DNA of 64,000 bases from Rheinheimera sp. MM224 (GTDB lineage Bacteria; Pseudomonadota; Gammaproteobacteria; Enterobacterales; Alteromonadaceae): contig NZ_OX352320.1 in the NCBI RefSeq assembly GCF_947090785.1, forward strand, positions 3,461,001 through 3,525,000. Reading direction: 5' to 3'. The position numbers and the translations under genes are program-made. Positions 6,979-15,979 of the stretch are shown here, in pieces. The notes below the pieces were generated by a model. It was not told where the DNA came from, made no database searches, and was given only the letters and a program-made list of their open reading frames with translations. Position 1 is the first letter of the stretch; every line of letters begins with the position of its first letter.

Positions 6979-8499
6979 TTAGTTCTTCGAACCCCAGACT
7001 GTTTTACCTTCGGTCGACAAAGCACTAAAAGTCACAGTCCATTTGGCTGGTGTTTCATGCCACTGCCGTGATACCACACCTTCAAAGCTGCCACTGCCTT
7101 CCAGGTTGATACTGATCTGCTGATTAGTCCCATACACCCAGCTGCCGGTTTTATCACCACTTATACTGCCATTGGCTAACAGATTAATACTGACTGAGTT
7201 TTTAATTTGCGCCGAAATATCTTTGCCATGCTCAATCAGCTTGTAACTGCCCGCCAACTGCTCTGCCGTTACTGTTTTGTCAGTGTTGGCGGCATAACGA
7301 TGTGGCGCTACTACAGGCCAGCCGTTTTTGTTGATAAACATCTGATGCACCCGTACCTGATGCTGTTCGCCCTGCTGTGGAAAGCGGGTATGAAATAGCA
7401 GAAAATACTGATCAGAGTTTTCATCGTAATAAGCCGAGTTATGACCAGGCGACACATAACCAGTGCCAATGCCTGTGCCCGCCTCGCTGCTTTGGCGTTC
7501 AAACAAAAAGTTACCCATGAGTTTTTCGGCATAGGGCGCTATGCTGGCATCATCAAATAAAGGCAAAGCCGGGTTGGATTTTACGTCAGCCATCGAATTC
7601 CCCAGCGCATCAAAATAAGGCCCTTCAGGGTTACTGGAACGCGCTACACGGATGTTGTAGCCGCCATTGGCATCCAGGCCACCAAAGGATACAAAGAGGT
7701 AATAATAATCGCTGTCAGGGCTGTACAGCACGTATCCACCTTCTATCCGACTGTGATTACCCCCCATCAGGTGTTTGCCGTAGCCTTGCCCCGGCAATGG
7801 CACACCGGTGGTTTTGTCCAGCTCCATCATAAACAAACCACCCGAATAGGAGCCATACAGCATCCATAAGCGGCCGTTCTTATCAAAAAACACATCCGGA
7901 TCCACCACATTAGGATGAATGGTGGCATCGTAAATCAAACCATCTTCACTGGGTTCGCCCCACATCCCGGATTTCAGTAGCAGTTGCTGGTTCTTGTAGG
8001 GACCTTCCACTGAGTCTGCCACTGCAATACCTAAAGCAGAACGCGGTGAATCCCCTTTGCAGGCGTTGTAGTACATATAAAACTTGCCACCGATTTCAAT
8101 CACATCAGCAGCCCAAAGGGTGGACGTTTGCGCCCAGTCAAAGGTTTCTTTGATTTCAGTCGCGGCATTAGGCATCAACTTATTGTTAGCATTTACACCA
8201 TCAGCGACTAAGGTCCAGTTCTGTAAATCGGCAGATTTAGCCGCTGCTAAGTGAGAGCCAAAGATATAAAACTCTGAGCCAACTTTAATCACTGAAGGGT
8301 CGTGCACTGCCACATTAGTAAAAGTGGGTGCATTAAGAACTGGCGGAGGTATCACCACTGGCGGTGGATTGCCTGTTGTTGGTGGAGTTACAGCGGGTTC
8401 AGAACCACCTGAACCTCCACAAGCGGAAAGCAACACCAAATTCAGCGCCAACCATAGTGGCGCCCTTTTAGAAGTATGATTAAAACTATTAGTCGTCAT
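6979..8499 (-). CDS. GH43 endo-arabinanase-like lipoprotein
   Basis: Secreted lipoprotein that probably cuts alpha-1,5-arabinan outside the cytoplasm. A lipobox LSAC places the lipid-bearing Cys at residue 27, followed by a Pro/Thr-rich linker (about 35-55). The GH43 five-bladed propeller starts at NVAVHDPSVI, with catalytic-base Asp67 in HDPS, a central Asp in VDPDVFFD and the general-acid Glu in SRIEGGYV. The last ~110 residues look like the lipocalin-like C-terminal domain found on endo-arabinanases. It is read toward the tRNA operon. Its promoter carries the TTGTATTACAA palindrome shared with the arabinose gene cluster 18 kb away, tying it to the same regulon. Confidence 0.85.
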   Translation of the reverse strand: MTTNSFNHTSKRAPLWLALNLVLLSACGGSGGSEPAVTPPTTGNPPPVVIPPPVLNAPTFTNVAVHDPSVIKVGSEFYIFGSHLAAAKSADLQNWTLVADGVNANNKLMPNAATEIKETFDWAQTSTLWAADVIEIGGKFYMYYNACKGDSPRSALGIAVADSVEGPYKNQQLLLKSGMWGEPSEDGLIYDATIHPNVVDPDVFFDKNGRLWMLYGSYSGGLFMMELDKTTGVPLPGQGYGKHLMGGNHSRIEGGYVLYSPDSDYYYLFVSFGGLDANGGYNIRVARSSNPEGPYFDALGNSMADVKSNPALPLFDDASIAPYAEKLMGNFLFERQSSEAGTGIGTGYVSPGHNSAYYDENSDQYFLLFHTRFPQQGEQHQVRVHQMFINKNGWPVVAPHRYAANTDKTVTAEQLAGSYKLIEHGKDISAQIKNSVSINLLANGSISGDKTGSWVYGTNQQISINLEGSGSFEGVVSRQWHETPAKWTVTFSALSTEGKTVWGSKN

Positions 8500-8580
8500 A
8501 AAATCCCCTGTCGTTGTGGATAAAAACGCCAGCTATGCTGCCAGCTCGTCTTCAATAGACAGGGTTAATAATAATTCAAT

Positions 8581-8609
8581 ATTATTGTATTACAAATATA
8601 GTTTTCCAA
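8581..8609 (-). promoter_or_regulatory. GH43 promoter with arabinose-regulon operator A
   Basis: Read on the minus strand, TTGGAA (8604-8609) and AATAAT (8581-8586) are 17 bases apart. The perfect palindrome TTGTATTACAA (8585-8595) overlaps the spacer and the -10 region, where a bound repressor would block transcription. The same palindrome type occurs at 26925, 27087 and 28149. Confidence 0.65.
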
Positions 8610-8626
8610 AAGAAGTCCGTCAGGCG

Positions 8627-10789
8627 TTATGAAGCCCTGCCCTGCTTTTGTGTTCTACGCCGCCAAAACGGATAAGCTAAACCCAATAGCGCTATTACAG
8701 CAGCACTATAAATCGGCAGTTTAAAAGGCCTGACGGACTGGCGTATTTGCTGTTGCCAGTTGTCTTGCTGCCGCTTTTTCGCCGCCATAAAATCTGGTTC
8801 AGGGCAGGTCTGACCGAATTCAGCACCCCAACGGACATAAGGCCCTTGTTGCAGATACTGCTGATAATAACCTTTTGCCAGTTCTGGCTGGCGTAGTAGT
8901 AGCCATTTTGTTGAATGGCACAAAGTAGCAGCAAAAGCCTGACTGTTGTGTGGCACAAGCTTCGCTGCTTCTGCGGACAGTTCAGCTGCCAATTGCCGGT
9001 AATGAAATCTGTTGTTGTAGGTTGAAGCTGAACTCTTTACACGTTGTAACTCTGTAGTAGGTAAAGCCGGTGTGTTCGCCTCAATTTCATAAGGCTCATA
9101 CTGACCATAAAACACCTGATAGTCCGGTGCCAGTTCAAAACCCAACAACTCCAGGCCATGCTCTCTGGCTAGCTTTGCCTGTTCAAATAAGGCCTGAGCT
9201 TTAGTATTGTCAGTCCAGCTGCTTGCCGCTTTTTCTGCATGCTGCTGATAACGCTTCGCCAGCTGCTTTAATTCGGGGTCAACAAAATAGGCCTGAGCTT
9301 GCTGGTATTCACCTGCACGCATTAATCGTCTGGCGGTTAAGTGATGCAATAAAACTTCGACTGCTGTATCACCAAAATAATGCCACTGCGCTTTTTCCGG
9401 TACTGCTGTCACAGGATGCAAAGCGGTAAAACTTATTAACTCATCCAGCGTCAAAACCCGCTCTGCAATATAAGCCGTATCCTGCCAATATTCAGAGCCT
9501 GCCGCTGTCAGCAAAGAGATGGCCTGCAGATAATCACCACGGCTTAATTCCAGAATACCTTGTTCTGCCTGGATCCTGCAGTGCTGTTGTGTTTGTAATT
9601 CGTCTATGGACACTTTGCTGTAGTAGTCCTGTTGCACTGCTGGCTTTTCCGCCTGTTTTGCCAATGGCGCAAAAGATTTACTGGCTTTGGCATAAAACTC
9701 TGCCGCTTTACTGCTATCCCCTGCTTTTAAAGCCATTTTTGCCTGCAGCCACCAGGCCTGCGGGCTTTGATCCAGATGAGGCAATAACAGCTTTACCAAA
9801 GCAAACTGGCCCTGCTGATAAGCCACTGTGGCAAGTTGAGTCGCATTTTTCAGTTGAATGTCCGGCAGTTGATTCAGCACCGCCAGTAATCGCTCTAGTT
9901 GCTCTGGCTGCAGATAACTTAAAGCACTGAACTGTGTCATCAGGTAACGACTTAATAAAGCCGCCACTGCAGGAGTTTGTGCTAAAGGTATTAATTGCTG
10001 ATCCGGCATAGCGGCCAGTTCTTTACTCAATAGCAATAAAGAAGCGCGGCCACTTTCACTCCAGCGGCTTTGTGCTGCATATAAACCAATAGCGCCCGCC
10101 CAGTCGCCTTGTTGTTTAGCCAGTTTGGCCTGCTCACCTAAACTGGCCACTGCCAACTGCAAAGGATCAGGAAGTCCAGCCGCTACTTCCTGTTGTAACT
10201 GGCTATACAAAGCTGAGACTTCAGTATTTTGGTTCTGATCGTTTTGCTCTACTACTTTTTGCTGCAATAAGGCCCGGGCCAATGAATACAAAGCCCAGCT
10301 GCGCCTTTGCTGTTGTTGCTCTAAAGGCAAAGCCAGCAACTGACGAAATAAATGAATGGCCTGCTGATAGTCTTTTTGGGCAAAAGCCACAGCCGCCGCA
10401 GTATAAAAACGTAATTCAGCGGGTAAAGCTTCACCCACAGACAAAGCCTGCGGCACTGTACTGCTTTGCCTCATCTGCTGGACTATCTTTGCCTGATCAT
10501 TGCTCAGCAACTGCTGCTCAGCTTGTGTTGTGGCGCTTACCCAACGGTCATTCTGATAATCGTATGAGTCTTCAAATACAACAGCTCCGGGTTTGGCTAA
10601 TACAGCAGAAAGATCAGGCACTACAGAGGCTAAAGTCTGAACCTCCACTAAAAACACAGGTTCAGGCAGTACAGCAAAAGTCTGGGCTCTGTCCGAACTC
10701 AGCATCATTGGAAAATCCGGGCCGCAGGCCATAACACTGCTCGTCAATGCAAGGCTAGTCAGCAATAAGGCTTTGTTAAATTTCAACAT
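8627..10789 (-). CDS. TPR-rich exported protein, CGPDFP type
   Basis: Exported 720-residue protein of unknown function. A signal peptide ends in SSVMACGPDFP; the Cys suggests lipid attachment or a conserved mature N-terminus. The bulk is helical, Gln/Ala/Leu-rich tetratricopeptide-like repeats (about 110-560), and a hydrophobic anchor near the C-terminus (IYSAAVIALLGLAYPFWRR) ends in basic residues. The stop-start gap to the DUF3142 gene upstream is only 4 bases, so the two form an operon. Proteins with the same CGPDFP start are known to me beside DUF3142 genes, but no activity is assigned. The frame is intact. Confidence 0.7.
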   Translation of the reverse strand: MLKFNKALLLTSLALTSSVMACGPDFPMMLSSDRAQTFAVLPEPVFLVEVQTLASVVPDLSAVLAKPGAVVFEDSYDYQNDRWVSATTQAEQQLLSNDQAKIVQQMRQSSTVPQALSVGEALPAELRFYTAAAVAFAQKDYQQAIHLFRQLLALPLEQQQQRRSWALYSLARALLQQKVVEQNDQNQNTEVSALYSQLQQEVAAGLPDPLQLAVASLGEQAKLAKQQGDWAGAIGLYAAQSRWSESGRASLLLLSKELAAMPDQQLIPLAQTPAVAALLSRYLMTQFSALSYLQPEQLERLLAVLNQLPDIQLKNATQLATVAYQQGQFALVKLLLPHLDQSPQAWWLQAKMALKAGDSSKAAEFYAKASKSFAPLAKQAEKPAVQQDYYSKVSIDELQTQQHCRIQAEQGILELSRGDYLQAISLLTAAGSEYWQDTAYIAERVLTLDELISFTALHPVTAVPEKAQWHYFGDTAVEVLLHHLTARRLMRAGEYQQAQAYFVDPELKQLAKRYQQHAEKAASSWTDNTKAQALFEQAKLAREHGLELLGFELAPDYQVFYGQYEPYEIEANTPALPTTELQRVKSSASTYNNRFHYRQLAAELSAEAAKLVPHNSQAFAATLCHSTKWLLLRQPELAKGYYQQYLQQGPYVRWGAEFGQTCPEPDFMAAKKRQQDNWQQQIRQSVRPFKLPIYSAAVIALLGLAYPFWRRRTQKQGRAS

Positions 10790-10793
10790 AAAA

Positions 10794-12014
10794 TCATCCT
10801 TGAGATTTTGATTCAGTTATTTTTGCGACAGACAGCTTTTGGCATAAAGCCCAACCCAACACCAGGCGTTGCCCAGGTTGCAGCACAGCTTCAGCTTTGG
10901 ATAACATAAACTGCAGCTGATTTTTGTCTTTTGAAAAGTTGAGCTGGTACCCTGATACGGCATCAGCGGCACTACAGGAGTTGCCTGACAAGTGGATCTC
11001 TGCAGGCAATTGAGCCGCAACAAAACCATGGTTTTCGGCCACTAATTCAAACTGTGGTGATTTATCTTTCACGCTGATGTTTAAATCGGCAACCAGAGGT
11101 TTGCCCGAGCTAACTGCCTGTAATTGAGCATAAGACCAGCTGCGTTTATCCGATGGCAAAGGCAAACGGAACCAGACCAACCCCCGCAGAAGCGGCCAGT
11201 TTTGTTGCTGCAGCCACAGACTAAAATCCTGCACTTGCTGAGCATCCAGCCATAACTCTTTTCGTTTGGCCTGACTTTGCAGTGGCAGTTCACTTTCCAC
11301 CAGCCAGCCATCACCTTGTTTCAGCAAGGCCGAATGATACGAGGGTACAGCAATATAAAATGGCTTCTGCGCCTCTGCTGACATTTGTTGTGCCCAGCTT
11401 TTGGCAAGTTCAGCCTGAAATAAACCTTGCTGTGGTGATAATACTGAATGCACTTGCAAGGTCAGTTGATCGGCCTGCTGTTGCAGCTCATGCCAACCAA
11501 CTTTACCTAACCAATCCGGTAAAGCAGTAATGCTCAAAACTATTTTCTGAGGCAACATCTGACGTAAGTCTTTTAGCCATGCAGCATAAGCACCGAGCTG
11601 GCTGCTGGCGCAGTCATAATCCAACTCAAGTTGAGTGGCCTTCACACCTTGCTGTTGCCATAATTGCAGTAGCGTCAGCAGTTTTTGCTGCAACACAGTG
11701 GTTGGCAGTTGTTTGAGCTGACCATCAAGCCGCACCACCATATGCACAGCTCGTCCATCAGCAGCAAGCAGAGGCAAATCAACGGTAGCCTGAGTCCAGA
11801 CAGGACCATTTTTTGCCTGATGCAGCTGCAAGGCCAATACCCTGAGTTCTGTGAAATCTGTTTTGCTTTGTGCTAAAGCAACGGCATGCTCAGCAGTCCA
11901 AATCCGCTGCCAGATATAAATATGCTGGCTAAAAGCTGACCTGGTCTGTGGTGTACAAGAGCACAACAAACAAAGGCTTAACAACAGAATGACGAGTTTG
12001 GACTGAAGCTTCAA
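10794..12014 (-). CDS. DUF3142 lipoprotein
   Basis: Lipoprotein of 406 residues with lipobox LCSC (Cys20). The opening HIYIWQRIWTAEHAVAL and the later segments LELDYDC, ALPDWLG and LRGLVWFRLPLPSD fit the DUF3142 pattern, which resembles a TIM-barrel glycoside hydrolase-like fold; the Asp-containing strand LELDYD would sit at the barrel's C-terminal face. The function of the family is unknown. It is first in a two-gene operon with the TPR protein that follows at a 4-base gap. Confidence 0.75.
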   Translation of the reverse strand: MKLQSKLVILLLSLCLLCSCTPQTRSAFSQHIYIWQRIWTAEHAVALAQSKTDFTELRVLALQLHQAKNGPVWTQATVDLPLLAADGRAVHMVVRLDGQLKQLPTTVLQQKLLTLLQLWQQQGVKATQLELDYDCASSQLGAYAAWLKDLRQMLPQKIVLSITALPDWLGKVGWHELQQQADQLTLQVHSVLSPQQGLFQAELAKSWAQQMSAEAQKPFYIAVPSYHSALLKQGDGWLVESELPLQSQAKRKELWLDAQQVQDFSLWLQQQNWPLLRGLVWFRLPLPSDKRSWSYAQLQAVSSGKPLVADLNISVKDKSPQFELVAENHGFVAAQLPAEIHLSGNSCSAADAVSGYQLNFSKDKNQLQFMLSKAEAVLQPGQRLVLGWALCQKLSVAKITESKSQG

Positions 12015-12051
12015 GCGAAGTACTTATCTAAAGAGGCTATGGCTTAAGTAT

Positions 12052-12077
12052 AAGGCCCTGCGTTGCTGCAGGGCCAT
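12052..12077 (-). terminator. terminator-like hairpin after the M16 operon
   Basis: GGCCCTGC and GCAGGGCC pair across a 6-base loop, 10 bases past the stop of the second M16 gene. On the minus strand it is followed by TTATACTT, a weak U-rich tail. Confidence 0.65.
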
Positions 12078-12086
12078 AGCTTTTGA

Positions 12087-13505
12087 CTAGAAACTATCTG
12101 CAGTGATTTCCACTTGTGTGACTTCACCATAACTTTTGGCGATGTCTTTAATGGCTTCAGCTTTGCCAATCAGCACAAATTGCAGCTGATTTTTAGGAAA
12201 GTAGTTATTGATCAGACGTTTGCTTTCAGCCACTGTCAGTTGATCCACCTTACTTTGGAAACTGTTGATAAAGTCCTGATTAAAACCATACAGATACATA
12301 TCGCCTAACAAGCCAGCTAAGGCTGTATTGGTTTCAAAACGAGGTGGGAACTGGCCTTTGACATAAGCTTTGGCGGAGTCCAGCGTGGTTTGATCTATGC
12401 CCTTATCCCATAACCGCTGGTAGGTTTTCAGCGCTAAATCTACAGCTGCTTTGGTGCTTTCAGTTTTGGTAAAACTACTGATAGTAAAAGTACCACTGGC
12501 CGAATAACGTTCGAAACCAGAACGGGCGCCATAAGTTAAACCAGAGTTTACCCGCAACTCGTCATTCAGCCAGGAGGTAAAACGCCCTCCCAGCACAGTG
12601 TTCACCACGCTGATACCGACATAATCCGGATTATCCTGCTTAATGCCAACACCACCAATACTGAAGGTGGTTTCTATCGCATCCGCTTTATTGACTAACA
12701 ACACTTTGGCTTTACTGGCTTCAGGTAAAGCCGCAACTAAATCAGGTTGTGTCGCCGCAGCGCTACTTTTCCAGCTGGCAAAAAGTTTTTGCAGCTGTGC
12801 TTTCATCACTGCGGGCTTAAAATCACCCACTATGCTGATGGCGGTATTAGCTGGTTGATAAAAGCTCTGGTGGAAATCTTTCACTTGCTGCTGGCTGATG
12901 CTTTTTAACGACTCTGCAGTACCAGAAATGCTATTGCCATAAGGGTGAGCACCAAATACTAACTTATTGAAGTATTGATCCATCACCATACGTGGGCTCT
13001 CTTTGGCCTGAGCCACAGCGGCAATCTGACGGGCTTTTAATTTTTCAAACTCAGCCCTATCAAAACTGGGTTGAGTCAGTACGCTGTGCAGCACAGAGAG
13101 CATTTGTTCGGTGTCTTTAGCCATAAAGTTGGCTTGCAGACTGGAGCCTTCCATAGAGCCATCGCTGTTTAAGCTGGCACCTAAAAAGTCGACCAGTTGT
13201 TCAATCTCAGCTTTGGTTTTACCACCTGCTCCCAGTAATAAGGCCTGACTGGTCAGTTGCGCTAAACCTGCCATTTTGTCGTTGACTGCACCAGCACGTA
13301 CTGTGGCTTGCACGGTAATTAACGGTACTTCATGTTGTGGTAATAAAAACACAGTTAAACCATTATCGAGTTTTAACTGCTCATAGGCTGGTAACTGGAA
13401 GCTATTTTGGCTCTTTGCTTGATCTGCCATAGTAGGCAAAGCAAACACAAAAGAGCTTAATAAAACCAGCGCAGCTGCTTTTGAAGTTTTAGTTAAAACA
13501 TTCAT
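12087..13505 (-). CDS. M16-family protein lacking the zinc motif
   Basis: Periplasmic M16 (insulinase-like) subunit with a signal peptide ending ALPTMA. It has the M16 two-lobe layout (LDNGLTVFLLPQHEVPLITVQATVRAGA at the start), but the HxxEH zinc site is absent: the corresponding region reads GLAQLTSQALLLGA. It is therefore the non-catalytic partner in a heterodimer, as in other bacterial M16 pairs. Its ATG overlaps the stop of the catalytic subunit in an ATGA junction, so the two are translationally coupled. Length 472 residues, intact. Confidence 0.88.
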   Translation of the reverse strand: MNVLTKTSKAAALVLLSSFVFALPTMADQAKSQNSFQLPAYEQLKLDNGLTVFLLPQHEVPLITVQATVRAGAVNDKMAGLAQLTSQALLLGAGGKTKAEIEQLVDFLGASLNSDGSMEGSSLQANFMAKDTEQMLSVLHSVLTQPSFDRAEFEKLKARQIAAVAQAKESPRMVMDQYFNKLVFGAHPYGNSISGTAESLKSISQQQVKDFHQSFYQPANTAISIVGDFKPAVMKAQLQKLFASWKSSAAATQPDLVAALPEASKAKVLLVNKADAIETTFSIGGVGIKQDNPDYVGISVVNTVLGGRFTSWLNDELRVNSGLTYGARSGFERYSASGTFTISSFTKTESTKAAVDLALKTYQRLWDKGIDQTTLDSAKAYVKGQFPPRFETNTALAGLLGDMYLYGFNQDFINSFQSKVDQLTVAESKRLINNYFPKNQLQFVLIGKAEAIKDIAKSYGEVTQVEITADSF

Positions 13506-14827
13506 AGGTCTTTATCCTCAGCAGAGTCCAGCACGGCAACAGTGCGGTTGGATTTTTTCAGGTAACTTTGTGCCACCCGCTGAATGTCAGCAGGAGTGAC
13601 TTTTTGATAATTTTTCGGCGCATCAAACAATTTCTGATAGCTGCCAAAATACAGCTCGTAGGTACCGATAATATCGGCTTTACCATTGATAGTTTCCATT
13701 TCACGGTAGAACTGCATCAGCTTCTGGTTTTTGGCTTTTTCCAGCTCAGCTTGAGTTACACCTTCTTTGGCTACTTTATTAATGACGCCAATCAACGCTG
13801 TCTCGAGATCCGCAGCTTTGACGCCAGGATTGGCGACAGCCATCAGATAAAACAGGTTCGGGTCAAAGGACATAGGCAAATAGCTAAACACATCCACTGC
13901 CAGTTCTTTGTCAACCAGGCCCTGATACAAACGTGAGCTGTTGCCTTCACCTAAAATATAGTTCAGCAAATCCAGCGCATAATAATCCGGGCTGGAACTG
14001 GCCGGAATATGAAAACCTAACAACAAGTTAGGGCTGGTTACCGAAGCTTTTTGTACATAAACACGACGTTCGCCTTTTTGCTCTGGCTCGACAGTGCGTA
14101 CAGCTTCAGGTTTAGGCTGGGCCGGAATAGGTTCCAGATACTGCTCTGCCAGCTTTTTCACTTCGGAGAGTTTGACATCTCCAGCCACCACCATCACCGC
14201 ATTATTCGGCGCGTAATAGGTTTTGTGATAACGCTTTAAGTCATCCAAAGTCCAGGCTTTGATGTCCGACTCATGACCAATCACAGACCAGCTATAGGGA
14301 TGGGCATGAAAAGCTACGCCTTTCATTTCTTCCTGAATAGTGCGGAAGTTGGAATTTTCAAGACCAGTAGTACGTTCAGAAGCCACTACGCCTCGTTCGC
14401 TTTCAACCATTTTGGCATTGATATCCAAATGGCCTATACGGTCAGCTTCTAAATCAAAAATAGTCTCCAACGCATTGGCAGGGAACCAGTTGGTATAAAC
14501 AGTTAAATCTTCAGTGGTATAGGCATTGTTAGCGCCACCAGCTGCTTCCATAGTGCGGTCAAACATCTTTGGGCCGTACTTTTTCGCGCCGTTAAACATC
14601 ATATGTTCAAAGAAATGCGAAATACCTGTAATGCCTGGGTATTCGTTGCGTGAACCTACTTTCCAGAATAAATAGCTGTTGGCATTGGGAATAGATGCAT
14701 CTTCCAGCACCAGAATTTTCATACCGTTCTTAAGCGTAAAGCTTTGGATGTCTTTAGCTTCTGTCGCCTGTGCTGAACTGAAAACCAGCCCCAGCATCAG
14801 CGCCAAAGCTGAATGTTTTAACTTCAT
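13502..14827 (-). CDS. M16-family zinc metallopeptidase, catalytic subunit
   Basis: Periplasmic zinc protease of the insulinase/pitrilysin class. The HxxEH motif is HFFEH at residues 71-75, and the distal zinc ligand lies in the DLEADRIGHL region. A signal peptide ends SSAQA. The ATG at 14827 is chosen because AGAAGGT precedes it and the signal peptide starts there; an in-frame extension to 14980 runs across the terminator of the upstream operon. It forms an operon with the zinc-less partner. Substrate unknown; such pairs are usually linked to envelope peptide turnover. Confidence 0.9.
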   Translation of the reverse strand: MKLKHSALALMLGLVFSSAQATEAKDIQSFTLKNGMKILVLEDASIPNANSYLFWKVGSRNEYPGITGISHFFEHMMFNGAKKYGPKMFDRTMEAAGGANNAYTTEDLTVYTNWFPANALETIFDLEADRIGHLDINAKMVESERGVVASERTTGLENSNFRTIQEEMKGVAFHAHPYSWSVIGHESDIKAWTLDDLKRYHKTYYAPNNAVMVVAGDVKLSEVKKLAEQYLEPIPAQPKPEAVRTVEPEQKGERRVYVQKASVTSPNLLLGFHIPASSSPDYYALDLLNYILGEGNSSRLYQGLVDKELAVDVFSYLPMSFDPNLFYLMAVANPGVKAADLETALIGVINKVAKEGVTQAELEKAKNQKLMQFYREMETINGKADIIGTYELYFGSYQKLFDAPKNYQKVTPADIQRVAQSYLKKSNRTVAVLDSAEDKDL

Positions 14828-14920
14828 ACCTTCTCCCTGCCTGTGTTTTGTCAAAGCTTTGCCCTGCAATCCCTTCTTGGCATCAGGGAATAAGCAAAGC
14901 AAAAGATTAAGACTAAACGA

Positions 14921-14958
14921 AAAACAAAAACGCCCTGCAACAAAATTGTTACAAGGCG
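14921..14958 (-). terminator. terminator of the arabinose operon
   Basis: On the minus strand a 12-pair stem with two G-U pairs (CGCCTTGTAACA with TGTTGCAGGGCG, loop ATTT) is followed by TTTTTGTTTTT. It lies 35 bases beyond the GH43 stop and before the M16 operon, and so separates the two units. Confidence 0.85.
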
Positions 14959-14992
14959 TGTATTTTTTGATGACGTGCACTAGCTCAATAGG

Positions 14993-15979
14993 TTAGTCAG
15001 GCTTATCCTGCGCAAAGTCTAACTGGCCTTTGTCTGTCCAGTACACAGGCCGCACACGAGTATGGCGATTGCCATCCTGCAATGGATTGCCCTGAATTTC
15101 TTTGTAATCACGGGCGTGATACAGCATTAAATAAGTAGCACCATCTTCGGCCAACACAAAGCTGTTATGGCCAGGGCCAAAACGTTTGAGGCTGTCGTTG
15201 GTGTAAAACACCGGTTTGGCCGCTTTGGTCCAGCTTTCGGTCTTCAATAAATCTGCATCTGCAGAAGCGCTCAGCAAGCCCATAGCATAGCGGTGATCGG
15301 TAGCACTGGCTGAATAGGCAAGCCAGACTTTGCCGTTTTTAATCAGCACTGCAGGCCCTTCATTGACCTTATAGCCCAACCGCTCCCAATCCAGAGTGGG
15401 TTCTGCCAGTAAAGTAGCGGGTAATTCAAGCTCTGTGGCGCTACGCATTTTAGCTATCCACAAAGCGCTGTTATAACTTTTGTTTTTATCCTGCTGTGCC
15501 CAGACCAGATAATGCTGGCCCTGATGCTCAAAGTGAGTGGCATCCAAATTAAAACTATCCCAGCCGGTGTTCAGTGGCCCCAGCTCTTGCCACTCCCCTT
15601 GCAATGGATCAGCAGAGCTGTTTTTCAGGACATAAGTGCGGATATGAAAAGCTTCTTCACTCTTTCCAGCAGCACAGTATATATACCAGCTGCCGTCTAT
15701 ACGGTGCAGTTCAGGCGCCCAGATATTAGCACTCATAGGGCCTTTGTCTTTTTTACGCCAGATCACTTTAGGTGCTGCCTGTGCTAAACCTTTAATGCTT
15801 GAGCTGTGGCGTAACTCAATACGATCAAATTCAGGCACTGAAGCTGTGAAGTAGTAAGAATCTGCTGCAGCGCGATAGACCCAGGGATCGGCACGGTTTT
15901 TAATGAGTGGATTAGCATCTTGCGCCAACAGATTAAAACTCAGCAGGCTTATCAGCAAAAGACTACAGAGCTTCCACAT
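14993..15979 (-). CDS. GH43 family arabinofuranosidase-like enzyme
   Basis: Secreted GH43 enzyme of 328 residues with a cleavable signal peptide (LLSFNLLA-QDANPL). GH43 catalytic residues are visible as Asp in NRADPWVY, Asp in FNLDATHF and Glu in VNEGPAVL. The sequence around ADPWVYRAAADSYYFTASVPEFDRI resembles exo-acting alpha-L-arabinofuranosidases. The ATG at 15979 is preferred because GGAGGT precedes it; the frame extends to 16006 without a better site. The start lies inside the end of the lactonase gene, 17 bases before its stop. It is the last gene of the arabinose operon; a strong terminator follows. Confidence 0.82.
   Translation of the reverse strand: MWKLCSLLLISLLSFNLLAQDANPLIKNRADPWVYRAAADSYYFTASVPEFDRIELRHSSSIKGLAQAAPKVIWRKKDKGPMSANIWAPELHRIDGSWYIYCAAGKSEEAFHIRTYVLKNSSADPLQGEWQELGPLNTGWDSFNLDATHFEHQGQHYLVWAQQDKNKSYNSALWIAKMRSATELELPATLLAEPTLDWERLGYKVNEGPAVLIKNGKVWLAYSASATDHRYAMGLLSASADADLLKTESWTKAAKPVFYTNDSLKRFGPGHNSFVLAEDGATYLMLYHARDYKEIQGNPLQDGNRHTRVRPVYWTDKGQLDFAQDKPD

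Noticed and set aside
10282..10734. 150-residue antisense ORF inside the TPR gene
   Set aside because: Arises from the biased codon use of a Gln/Ala/Leu-rich protein on the other strand.
12087..14827. Loss of the HxxEH motif in the second M16 gene considered as gene decay
   Set aside because: The frame is intact and coupled to a catalytic partner; zinc-less partners are normal for bacterial M16 heterodimers.
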